Shown here: one piece after another, positions 1-7,433 of the stretch | Position numbering within the stretch: position 1 is the first letter of the stretch | Layout of the letters: every line of letters begins with the position of its first letter | Assembly: GCF_046736345.1 (NCBI RefSeq) | Contig: NZ_CP157210.1 | Coordinates: 2,914,001-2,978,000, forward strand | DNA length: 64,000 nt | Reading direction: 5' to 3' | Source of the DNA: Hyphococcus formosus | GTDB lineage: Bacteria > Pseudomonadota > Alphaproteobacteria > Caulobacterales > Parvularculaceae | Notes under the pieces: generated by a model | Seen by the model: only the letters and a program-made list of their open reading frames with translations | Told to the model about the DNA's origin: nothing | The model's database searches: none | Position numbers and translations under genes: made by a program

Positions 1-866
1 AAGAAACGCGCTTCTCGCCGGACATTAAACTGGTGTTCGATGCGACCGACGACTTGCTGTTATACGCAAGCTGGGCACGCGGTTATAAGAGTGGCGGGTT
101 TGATTTCCGCGCTAACAATAAGCTCGTGTCGCCAACATTGGCAGATGCCTTCCAATTCGGCGATGAGCAGGCGACCAATTATGAAGTGGGCGGCAAGCTA
201 AGCATCGGCAACACAGCCGAGATTAACTTCGCGGCATTCTATACCAAGTTCGAAGACCTGCAGATCTCGATCTTTGACGGGGTTCTCGGCTTTAATGTCG
301 GTAATGCCGCCGCCGCAGAAATCATGGGTGTTGAAGTTGATGGTCGCTGGGCGGTCACGGACTTCTTTACCCTATCCGGTAGTGCGGCGTATACGGACTT
401 TGAATTCACGGACTTCAGAAATGGCCAGTGCTATTTTGGTCGGACGCCGGATGTTGATCTGACCGGTGATAATATTCCGGAATTGTGTGACTATACCGGT
501 AATTCAAATCAGCTTGTTTCAGAGTTCCAAGGTGTTCTCACCGCAGACCTGCACTATCCGGTCTTTAACGGATATGAGCTGTCTTATGTGACGGACCTTT
601 TCTATACGAGCGAGTATGACGCTTCATCGACCTATGACCCCGCATTGGTGCAGGACGCCTATGCGACTTTGAATATGCGGTTGGGCATTGGGCCGGAGAA
701 TGGCGGTTGGGACCTAGCCCTGCTGGCGAAGAACCTTACCGACAAACAGGTCCTGCAATATGGCGGTGACTTGCCGCTGGCGGGATCGACCTTCGGCGCG
801 AAGGGGAATTACTCGTTCTTCAGCCAAGGCCGGACGCTTTGGGTACAGGCACAGGTTAGGTTCTAA
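1..866 (+). CDS. TonB-dependent receptor, C-terminal part (5' end outside window)
   Basis: The reading frame is already open at base 3 and encodes about 287 residues to the TAA stop. It is the distal part of an outer-membrane TonB-dependent receptor: the stretch LLLYASWARGYKSGGFDFR is typical of a late barrel strand in this family, and the product ends in an aromatic residue (QVRF), the usual beta-barrel insertion signal. Alternating hydrophobic strands and polar loops run to the end. The plug, TonB box and signal peptide lie outside the window, so the substrate (siderophore, vitamin or carbohydrate) cannot be named. An intrinsic terminator follows at 928-962, so it appears to be the last gene of its transcript. 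Confidence 0.9.
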   Translation, partial: ETRFSPDIKLVFDATDDLLLYASWARGYKSGGFDFRANNKLVSPTLADAFQFGDEQATNYEVGGKLSIGNTAEINFAAFYTKFEDLQISIFDGVLGFNVGNAAAAEIMGVEVDGRWAVTDFFTLSGSAAYTDFEFTDFRNGQCYFGRTPDVDLTGDNIPELCDYTGNSNQLVSEFQGVLTADLHYPVFNGYELSYVTDLFYTSEYDASSTYDPALVQDAYATLNMRLGIGPENGGWDLALLAKNLTDKQVLQYGGDLPLAGSTFGAKGNYSFFSQGRTLWVQAQVRF

Positions 867-927
867 GGGGAAACGCTCAACGCAAAAAACCGCGCCCAAA
901 GAGGCGCAATAAAAACTTAACCTGTCT

Positions 928-962
928 GGGCGGTACATGAAAATGTGCCGCCCTTTGATTTT
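928..962 (+). terminator. Rho-independent terminator of the TonB receptor
   Basis: An 11-bp stem (928-938 with 943-953, one G-T pair) closes a GAAA loop and is followed by a T-rich run. It lies between the receptor stop and the 3' end of the convergent gene. Confidence 0.75.
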
Positions 963-966
963 AGGC

Positions 967-2313
967 TTATCGGTAAAAAACAGTCTCGTTGCCGGTAAAG
1001 GACCAAGGTTCTTCGAGATCGATGCAGGATGTTACGTCACCGCGCGCTTCGATCTTTAAAAGCTCCTGACCGTTTTTGCTTTCCTGCCGCTGCAACAGGA
1101 TAACGCCATTCATCAGTGGGCCGATAAAGTTCGATCGAAGGCGCTGATAGCAATAAGGCGAATGATCGTTGATCTCCGCAAATGGCACATTGATCCGGCC
1201 ATCACCCTTGGTGAATGACAAAAAGTCGGTTGGGATTTCACTATTGGTTTCCGCGCCCATTGTCTTGACGGGATAAAGAAGGGATGCGGTCAGCGAGGTT
1301 AGCTTGCCATGAAGGGCAAAGATCAACCGGTCCGGATCAATCGCATCGGGCGAAAGCGCAATCGCACTCACCTTTGTTGTGGCTGCATTATGCGCCGCGT
1401 CAGTGAACCACGCCCCTTGCGCGGTGCCGGGCGTATCAACCAAAGCGGCGCGGCAGGCATTTTCGCCCTTGGCGCGGCGGATGCCCCAGCTATCGCCAAG
1501 TTTATTCGCCCAATTGTCTTTTAAACCGCGCGGCAGGTAATCAATCGCGCAGCGCGCGCGGGCCGTATCTAGGTTGATGGTCGCCAAAAGATCCGGCGCG
1601 ACATCAAAAACCTCAGCGCGCGCAAATGAATCTGTCCGGTAGCGTTCGGGGCGCGCCATTGGCGCTGGTGTAGCGTTAAGATCGTGCAGCCCGACATCGA
1701 AACCGTCGCTCGACCCGATGACATCACCGGTATTGACCCGAAGGGTGCTCTTGATCGCCAGGTGATCGGGCGACCCCACTTCGGTGAAGGCGCGCAAGCC
1801 GCCGACCCGCGCCAGCAGGTCAGGGTCGATCTGATCGAGCCGGTCGTAATAAAACGAAATCTTCTCACACGACCGGAAATGAACCGTCCATGACGGGCCC
1901 AATGCGCGGCCATAGGGATCGCGCAAGATGCGGCGTTCAATGGCGACAATATCGGCCTTGGCCGGGGCGAGGGCATTGGTCATGCGGCGCTCAAACGCCT
2001 TATCGCCCGACCTCGTATTGATGCGGATATAGGGCGCGGGCAAAATTTCGCCGGGTGCGGTCACGCCGCCAAGGGGCGAAACGCTAAGAACGTCGTCAAT
2101 ATTCGCAAAGGGGCCAGAAAAAGCGGGCTCGCCAATCGCGCATAGCCGTTCGGCCATGGGTGCGCCTTCTGCGCGCGAGAGAGTATCGGCAGCCAGTTCC
2201 CCGGCGCGTTCAACGACGCGCGTTCCGGCATTTGGCCAAGCGATGGCGGCACCAAATAGAGCTGCGGTCAATAATCCAGCCGCTAGCCGTGTGGCGTCCC
2301 CAGAACCAAACAT
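967..2313 (-). CDS. Hypothetical secreted or membrane-anchored protein
   Basis: A 448-residue protein of no family I recognise. The start at 2313 is chosen because GGGGGA lies eight bases upstream; in-frame ATGs at 2331 and 2376 are possible but have poorer ribosome-binding sites. Residues about 9-26 are hydrophobic and could be a signal peptide or an N-terminal anchor. The rest is soluble-looking, with six scattered cysteines, an even number that would suit disulfides in the periplasm. No catalytic motif is obvious. It stands alone, convergent with the upstream receptor gene and divergent from the metallopeptidase gene. Function unknown. Confidence 0.65.
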   Translation of the reverse strand: MFGSGDATRLAAGLLTAALFGAAIAWPNAGTRVVERAGELAADTLSRAEGAPMAERLCAIGEPAFSGPFANIDDVLSVSPLGGVTAPGEILPAPYIRINTRSGDKAFERRMTNALAPAKADIVAIERRILRDPYGRALGPSWTVHFRSCEKISFYYDRLDQIDPDLLARVGGLRAFTEVGSPDHLAIKSTLRVNTGDVIGSSDGFDVGLHDLNATPAPMARPERYRTDSFARAEVFDVAPDLLATINLDTARARCAIDYLPRGLKDNWANKLGDSWGIRRAKGENACRAALVDTPGTAQGAWFTDAAHNAATTKVSAIALSPDAIDPDRLIFALHGKLTSLTASLLYPVKTMGAETNSEIPTDFLSFTKGDGRINVPFAEINDHSPYCYQRLRSNFIGPLMNGVILLQRQESKNGQELLKIEARGDVTSCIDLEEPWSFTGNETVFYR

Positions 2314-2458
2314 GTGTGATCCCCCGATCATGTACCCTACGGGCCTGAAACTCCTATGCCTAATGGGCAGAGTCAAGTAGTGCGAATGCCGTGCCGGGAA
2401 CCCTCGACATTGTTGGGGTTTTCCGGCTTATTCATGGTTAATTCAGGGAGACCCCAGC

Positions 2459-3322
2459 ATGGTAAAATGGCAAGGACGGCGGGAAAGCGCCAATGTAGAT
2501 GATCGGCGCGGCGCGGCCGCCGCGGGCGGGGCCGGCATTATTTTCATGGTGTTGCGCTTTGTGGTCGGGCGATTTGGTATTCGCGGGGTCATGTTGCTCG
2601 CGGTGGTGGGCCTTGGGCTTTATATGGTCGGGGTGAACCCGGTTTCCCTGCTGGGTGGGCAGCCCGTATCAACCCAGCGCGCAGCCCCCGCCGATGATGA
2701 TACCTCGCGTTTCGTGCGGGTCATTCTGGCGGAAACCGAAGATGTGTGGTCACAGCTTTTCGGTCGAAATGACTACCCAGAGCCGACATTGGTTCTGTTT
2801 TCCGGCAGCGTAACGTCGGCCTGCGGTTATGCCTCTGCGGCATCGGGGCCGTTTTATTGCCCCGGCGACAAGCAGGTTTATCTTGATACGTCGTTTTTCA
2901 ACGAGCTGGCCCAGCGCTTTGGCGCACCCGGTGATTTTGCGGCGGCCTATGTGATCGCGCACGAGGTCGGCCACCATGTTCAAACCGTAACCGGTATCTC
3001 AAATCAGGTCCGCAGCGCCCAACAGCGCGCCCGCAGCGAGGCCGAAGCCAATGCGCTTCAGGTAAAAATGGAACTTCAAGCCGATTGTTACGCCGGGGTC
3101 TGGGCCCATTATGCGGACCGCACCAGTAATATCCTTGAAGAAGGCGATATCGAAGAGGGCCTGCGCGCCGCAGAGGCCATTGGCGATGATACGCTACAGC
3201 GCAATGCGGGCCGCCGCGTCACGCCCGAAAGCTTTACGCATGGTACGTCACAACAGCGCCAGGAATGGTTCACCACCGGCTATCGCTATGGCGATGTAAG
3301 TCGGTGTGACACGTTTGGGTAA
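2459..3322 (+). CDS. Neutral zinc metallopeptidase, YpfJ family
   Basis: 287 residues, the usual length for this family. The N-terminal 60 residues contain one or two hydrophobic segments that anchor the protein in the inner membrane. The catalytic domain carries HEVGHH at about residues 168-173, the zinc-binding HExxH motif, and the downstream family motif LQADCYAGVWAHY near residue 203. The cysteine pair in SACGYA and FYCPGD is also family-typical. The substrate is not known for this family. A GGGAG ribosome-binding site precedes the ATG. Its stop lies only 14 bp from the end of the convergent reverse transcriptase gene, so the foreign insert starts immediately after this gene. Confidence 0.9.
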   Translation: MVKWQGRRESANVDDRRGAAAAGGAGIIFMVLRFVVGRFGIRGVMLLAVVGLGLYMVGVNPVSLLGGQPVSTQRAAPADDDTSRFVRVILAETEDVWSQLFGRNDYPEPTLVLFSGSVTSACGYASAASGPFYCPGDKQVYLDTSFFNELAQRFGAPGDFAAAYVIAHEVGHHVQTVTGISNQVRSAQQRARSEAEANALQVKMELQADCYAGVWAHYADRTSNILEEGDIEEGLRAAEAIGDDTLQRNAGRRVTPESFTHGTSQQRQEWFTTGYRYGDVSRCDTFG

Positions 3323-3336
3323 GGGGAGTGTTGTAA

Positions 3337-4677
3337 TCACTTAGATTGATTTAAAAAGAGGTGTTCTGTACTTGGTATTCCCAAAATACTCATCTGTGCT
3401 TCTTTAGATTGGTTTTTCAATTTTCTGCGTACCCAATGATCATATTCGGTAATGTGTTTTTGAATTTTTCGATCCACTGTTTTGAAGGATTGTGGATCAG
3501 TGCAGAAGCCAAATGATTTCTGCCAACCATATAGCTTCTTTCCAATTTTGTCGATCGTGGCTCCGTGTGCTTTGCCTTTGTCAATAGAATAAGGTCTAAG
3601 AGAGGAGGATTTTACAAATGTCGAAATCGCGCTTTTAGATTCTTTTAGTATTGAGTTTATTTCCTTTGTTAAATCCGTAATATTTTTGTCCGTGGGGACG
3701 CATTTTCCCGGTTCAATTCGACACCCTAAGAAATTTAATCCGTTTTCGCATTTTCCTTTTGACGCCTTATTCGGATCTTTGTCGGGAGAATATAAAGAAA
3801 ACCCAAATGCTTTCAGACCTTCTTCGGCTACTTTTATCGCCTGTTTCAGTGAGGTAGCGGATTTCGAAATGATTAGCAGATCGTCGATATACCTAATGGC
3901 GGTTACATCAAGGTTGTTAATTTGGTGATCAAGGTCGAAAAGTAGTACATTGCCAGCGAAGGCCGAGAGAGATGAGCCTTGCGCAACGCCTACCCCGTTT
4001 GACGGGAAAAGTGCGGCATCTGCTCCTAGTTCGCCAGCATTACTGAGGCTAATATTTAGGGCGTCGCTAATCAGTTTAAGAAGTTTTTCGTCTTTGGTTT
4101 CTTGTTTAATTATCGAAAGTACGGGTTCGACCGGAATGTCGGTAAAAAATGAGGCGATATCTGATTGGTAATAATCAGTTGCTCCACCCCCCATTGCCTT
4201 CATCGCAAGTTTTATCGCTGGTTGAACACCGCCATACGGTGCCATAAGTCCGCCAACACCAAAACGAGATCTGCTAACATCATTTAGATTGCCAAGCCTC
4301 GGATCATGCTTGATTTCAGATTTTGAGTATGGGTCTCGTGGGTTCGTGACTTTTCGGGGCTGTAAGATTTGTAAAATTGCTCTTTCAACAACGCGATTTC
4401 TGATTGTTCCGATTGAGATTGGACGAGGCTTTTTTCCCTGCCGTTCTCTCTTCTTCTTGTCTTTGAGAACGCCGATATTTTTGTCAAATACAAAACATTC
4501 TGTACGAAGCTCAATTATTATTTTTCTCAGGTATTTTTGGTGCTGGTGTTCGAATTCTGCCGCCGCACTTTTTATTTTGACGTCTTTAGACGATAACGCA
4601 CTCCGTTTTACGTGCCGCCATGCAGAGAATATGTTTTGCTCAGCCCGGACCTCTTGGTAGAGAGTTTTATGTGTCAT
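3337..4677 (-). CDS. Stand-alone reverse transcriptase, candidate defence RT
   Basis: 446 residues with the fingers-palm core of prokaryotic RTs: KKPRPISIGTIRNRVVERA (residues 82-100), motif A QSDIASFF with Asp173, motif B GVAQGSSLSAF (230-240), and motif C YIDD at 263-266. All three catalytic aspartates are present, so it should polymerise. The C-terminal 120 residues are lysine-rich and contain IGKKLYGWQKSFGF, loosely like a thumb. I see no endonuclease domain, maturase X domain or retron-type VTG motif. YIDD and AQG differ from the YADD and PQG of most retrons and group II introns; this would fit one of the unknown-group antiviral RTs, but the subgroup cannot be fixed by eye. The gene is clearly richer in A+T than its neighbours, which suggests transfer. 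The ATG has only a weak ribosome-binding site, and the 129-bp repeats lie just upstream. Confidence 0.85.
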   Translation of the reverse strand: MTHKTLYQEVRAEQNIFSAWRHVKRSALSSKDVKIKSAAAEFEHQHQKYLRKIIIELRTECFVFDKNIGVLKDKKKRERQGKKPRPISIGTIRNRVVERAILQILQPRKVTNPRDPYSKSEIKHDPRLGNLNDVSRSRFGVGGLMAPYGGVQPAIKLAMKAMGGGATDYYQSDIASFFTDIPVEPVLSIIKQETKDEKLLKLISDALNISLSNAGELGADAALFPSNGVGVAQGSSLSAFAGNVLLFDLDHQINNLDVTAIRYIDDLLIISKSATSLKQAIKVAEEGLKAFGFSLYSPDKDPNKASKGKCENGLNFLGCRIEPGKCVPTDKNITDLTKEINSILKESKSAISTFVKSSSLRPYSIDKGKAHGATIDKIGKKLYGWQKSFGFCTDPQSFKTVDRKIQKHITEYDHWVRRKLKNQSKEAQMSILGIPSTEHLFLNQSK

Positions 4678-4731
4678 TTCTTGGTGCGGGTTCCCTTCGC
4701 TAATACATCACCCGACCGAACCGTGTAACCT

Positions 4732-4860
4732 ATCCTCTGTGCACATAATCGTTGTGTCCACAGACGCCTCAGATGCTACTGCAACTGCTGCGTGACCAAT
4801 CCGAAAGTCGAGGCGCGTAGCTATATCGAGCTCCACTGTCGGCTTCGAACCGATCAAAGA
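4732..4860. repeat. 129-bp perfect direct repeat, copy 1
   Basis: Identical base for base to 5087-5215; the match stops sharply on both sides (T/C before, T/C after). Copy 1 ends 54 bp before the RT start codon. The repeat is exactly 43 codons long and one frame on each strand is open right through it. Identity without any difference argues for a recent duplication or for active homogenisation. Confidence 0.95.
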
Positions 4861-4896
4861 TACTGCGGCGAAGATAAGACAAACAACGCCGGGAAT

Positions 4897-4919
4897 CCGG
4901 AAAATCGCTTCCGGTTTTT
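4897..4919 (+). terminator. Terminator-like hairpin in the spacer between the repeats
   Basis: The arms CCGGAA and TTCCGG are separated by six bases and followed by TTTTT on the plus strand. It would end a plus-strand transcript, antisense to the RT leader, that ran through repeat copy 1. It may equally be a structural hairpin of a minus-strand RNA. Confidence 0.4.
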
Positions 4920-5086
4920 ATGTTCAGGTCTGCACATTTCTTCACCGTCCATGATATCTGGTTTTTGGCAATGTCAAGTGCTAAACCGTCGCGACCGCCC
5001 CGCCGATTTGAAAGCTTACTTGCTGCCGAAGGGTGACAGGTAGTCATTGTATTCACAGCATCATAAACTTCGGTCGAGTGTCGGCC

Positions 5087-5215
5087 ATCCTCTGTGCACA
5101 TAATCGTTGTGTCCACAGACGCCTCAGATGCTACTGCAACTGCTGCGTGACCAATCCGAAAGTCGAGGCGCGTAGCTATATCGAGCTCCACTGTCGGCTT
5201 CGAACCGATCAAAGA
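5087..5215. repeat. 129-bp perfect direct repeat, copy 2
   Basis: Second copy of the 4732-4860 repeat, offset by 355 bp. Taken together the arrangement repeat-spacer-repeat is what one sees after tandem duplication of a 355-bp unit with loss of part of one copy. Confidence 0.95.
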
Positions 5216-5295
5216 CGGCTGTTAGGTAAGGTGTGGGTAGAGTATTACAAGAGTATACATGGATTTTTTTCAGTAATTATAGGTTGTATTCGCCC

Positions 5296-6771
5296 CTAAC
5301 CCCGCCAGAAGCTGGGTGCGATCAAGACAAGAACCGTAAAGAACTCTAGCCGCCCAAGGAGCATGCCAACCGACATGGCGAGCTTTGCGGCGTCGGGCAG
5401 GGTGGCGAAATTGCCGGAGGGGCCAACGATCTCGCCAAGGCCGGGGCCGACATTCGCGACCGAGGTTCCAGCCGAAGAAATCGCCGTCAGCGTATCAAGC
5501 CCCAATCCCGCGAGGATCAGAGCCAGTGTTGCGAAGGTCGCAAAATAAACAAAAAAGAAGCTAAGGACCGAAACGAAAACATCATCCGTCAACGGACGTT
5601 GATTATAGCGTGCAACGAATACCCCGCTGGGATGGGCCAGGCGTTTAGCGTACACAACCAATGCGGCAAAGGCGACTTGCAGGCGGAACACTTTCATCCC
5701 GCAGGAGGTTGATCCCGCGCAGCCGCCGATAAACATGATGCAGAAAAAGAAGGCGATGGAGAACGGCCCCCATACGCCGTAATCGGTCGTGGCGTAGCCG
5801 GTTCCGGTCACGATTGAGGTGACGTTAAAAACCGACAGGCGGAACGCCGTAAACAGGTCCATATCCTCAAAAGCGTTCATCACCACCAGCATGGCGGTCA
5901 TGGTCAGGATCGCGACCATGACGATAAAGAATTGAATCTGGCTATCCGTGAAAAGGCGTTTCCACGCGCCGCGCAAAAGCGCCGCCAGAAAAATCCCGAA
6001 GGGGAGTGACCCGATCAGCATAAACACAGTGACCACCAGGTCCAGCGGTGCGCGCCCTTGGGTCAGGAAAGCCCCAAGCGAAGAATCGCGCGTTGAAAAC
6101 CCGCCGGTCGAGATCGTGGTCAGGGCGTGGTTGATCGCGTCAAACGGGCTCATGCCAAAAGCCCAGAACATCAAGAAACAGAGCGCCGTGAAAAAAATGT
6201 AGATCATGCTGAGCGAGATCGAATAATTCGTCGCATTGGCGATGAATTTCTCAGACGTATCCCACGCTTCGGTTTTGAAAAGCTGCATCCCGCCGATCTT
6301 GAGCGCTGGCGTTACGGCAAAAGCCATAATGATGATCCCGACGCCGCCAAGCCATTGCAGCATGGACCGCCACAACAATGCGCCGGGCGGGGCATCATCA
6401 AGACCGTTTACAACCGTTGCGCCGGTGGTGGTCAGGCCGGACATGGCTTCGAAAAACGCATCCACATAGCCAAGCTCTAGACCGCCGAGCGCAAACGGAA
6501 CGGCGGAAAACGCCACGAGCGCAACCCATGTTGCGGTGGTGAGCAAAAAGCCTTCGCGCAGGCCAATCGTATCGATATTGCCCCAGCTCGCTGCGGCTGC
6601 GCCGCCGCCAATCATGATAGAAACAACAGCGCCAATCGCGAAAGCCGACCAGTCAGCGCGGTGCACCGGGTCTGGCGACAGCAAATCCGCGGTCATGGGG
6701 ATCAACATGAATAACCCGAGTGCCGCGATCAGCACGCCCATAACCAGAAAGATGGGACGAAAATTTAGCAT
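5296..6771 (-). CDS. trkH: TrkH-type potassium uptake protein
   Basis: 491 residues, the normal length for TrkH, the ion-translocating membrane subunit of the Trk potassium uptake system. About ten hydrophobic segments are visible. The four pore-loop repeats show as short glycine-rich filters, for example SGLTTTGATV, TTISTGGFST, TGTGYATTDY and TSVANVGPGLG, each supplying the filter glycine. TrkH works with the cytoplasmic NAD-binding subunit TrkA, which is not encoded in this window. The stop codon sits at the right-hand edge of the A+T-rich insert that carries the reverse transcriptase. Confidence 0.95.
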   Translation of the reverse strand: MLNFRPIFLVMGVLIAALGLFMLIPMTADLLSPDPVHRADWSAFAIGAVVSIMIGGGAAAASWGNIDTIGLREGFLLTTATWVALVAFSAVPFALGGLELGYVDAFFEAMSGLTTTGATVVNGLDDAPPGALLWRSMLQWLGGVGIIIMAFAVTPALKIGGMQLFKTEAWDTSEKFIANATNYSISLSMIYIFFTALCFLMFWAFGMSPFDAINHALTTISTGGFSTRDSSLGAFLTQGRAPLDLVVTVFMLIGSLPFGIFLAALLRGAWKRLFTDSQIQFFIVMVAILTMTAMLVVMNAFEDMDLFTAFRLSVFNVTSIVTGTGYATTDYGVWGPFSIAFFFCIMFIGGCAGSTSCGMKVFRLQVAFAALVVYAKRLAHPSGVFVARYNQRPLTDDVFVSVLSFFFVYFATFATLALILAGLGLDTLTAISSAGTSVANVGPGLGEIVGPSGNFATLPDAAKLAMSVGMLLGRLEFFTVLVLIAPSFWRG

Positions 6772-6837
6772 GTATTGCGCTCGTCACATGTATCAGGCGC
6801 GGGGGTCATTATGGTGCGCCGTTATAGTGACCACCCG

Positions 6838-7278
6838 TTAATGGATTTGGCGCATTTCATGCGGACTGTCGAGTGAGAAGGCCGGGATATCCACGTCAAA
6901 GACCTCGCCATCCGTGGTTTCCATGCCATAGGTGCCGACCATCACGCCGGACGGCGTCGAAAGCGGCGCGCCAGAGGTATATTCGAATCCTTCGCCCGGG
7001 CGAATCACCGGCTGTTCACCGACGACACCGTCACCGGCGACGATATCGGTCACGCCGCGCGAATCGGTAATCCGCCAATAGCGCGTGCGAAGCTGTACGA
7101 CCCGTTCTGATTCGTTGTTGATGCGCACGGTGTAGGCCCAGACATAGCGCGGTTCATCCGGATCTGATTGATCATCCAGATAATGCGGGCTGACGCTCAC
7201 GCGTATGCCCCGCGTTACGCGCTCATAATCCTGGTCGCTGCGATCTCCCCTCGCCATTGCGCCACCTTGCAATTCCAT
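6838..7278 (-). CDS. apaG: ApaG family protein
   Basis: 146 residues from the ATG at 7278, which has AGAGGA eight bases upstream; a longer frame to 7371 lacks such a site. The sequence VRGIRVSVSPHYLDDQSDP-YVWAYTVRINNES, RTRYWRITDS and GEQPVIRPGEGFEYTSGAPL is the conserved core of ApaG, an immunoglobulin-like beta-sandwich protein linked in enterobacteria to cobalt/magnesium efflux and diadenosine tetraphosphate phenotypes; its biochemical role is not settled. It is divergent from the dCTP deaminase gene and follows no operon partner here. Confidence 0.93.
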   Translation of the reverse strand: MELQGGAMARGDRSDQDYERVTRGIRVSVSPHYLDDQSDPDEPRYVWAYTVRINNESERVVQLRTRYWRITDSRGVTDIVAGDGVVGEQPVIRPGEGFEYTSGAPLSTPSGVMVGTYGMETTDGEVFDVDIPAFSLDSPHEMRQIH

Positions 7279-7433
7279 CTTTTTGTCCTCTTTTTTGAGC
7301 AATCTAAGCTGCATCGCAACGAAGCGCCAGTGACCCGATGCATATTCAACGAGGCGGGGAAAACCGGTCATTTGCTACACGTTCTGGGCCAAGCTCTCTT
7401 GCCAAGGCGCAGATGTGCGGGCAAACGGAAGGA

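Larger units (their letters stand above)
4678..5295. other. Intergenic region between trkH and the RT: leader or ncRNA candidate
   Basis: 618 bp without a convincing gene. It holds two identical 129-bp direct repeats, a 226-bp spacer with a terminator-like hairpin, and an A+T-rich stretch (5221-5290) next to trkH. Lying immediately 5' of the RT gene, it occupies the place where retrons and several defence RTs keep their template RNA. Confidence 0.5.

Noticed and set aside
4769..5212. 147-codon minus-strand frame across the repeats as a protein gene
   Set aside because: It starts with TTG without a ribosome-binding site, runs out of frame through repeat copy 1, and resembles nothing known.
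4732..5215. Template/variable repeat pair of a diversity-generating retroelement
   Set aside because: The copies are identical, with no adenine-directed differences, and neither lies at the 3' end of a target gene with a C-type lectin fold.
4732..5215. CRISPR array or integron attC site
   Set aside because: Only two long copies with one spacer. A GTTAGGT core-like sequence next to copy 2 has no paired partner and no integrase is present.
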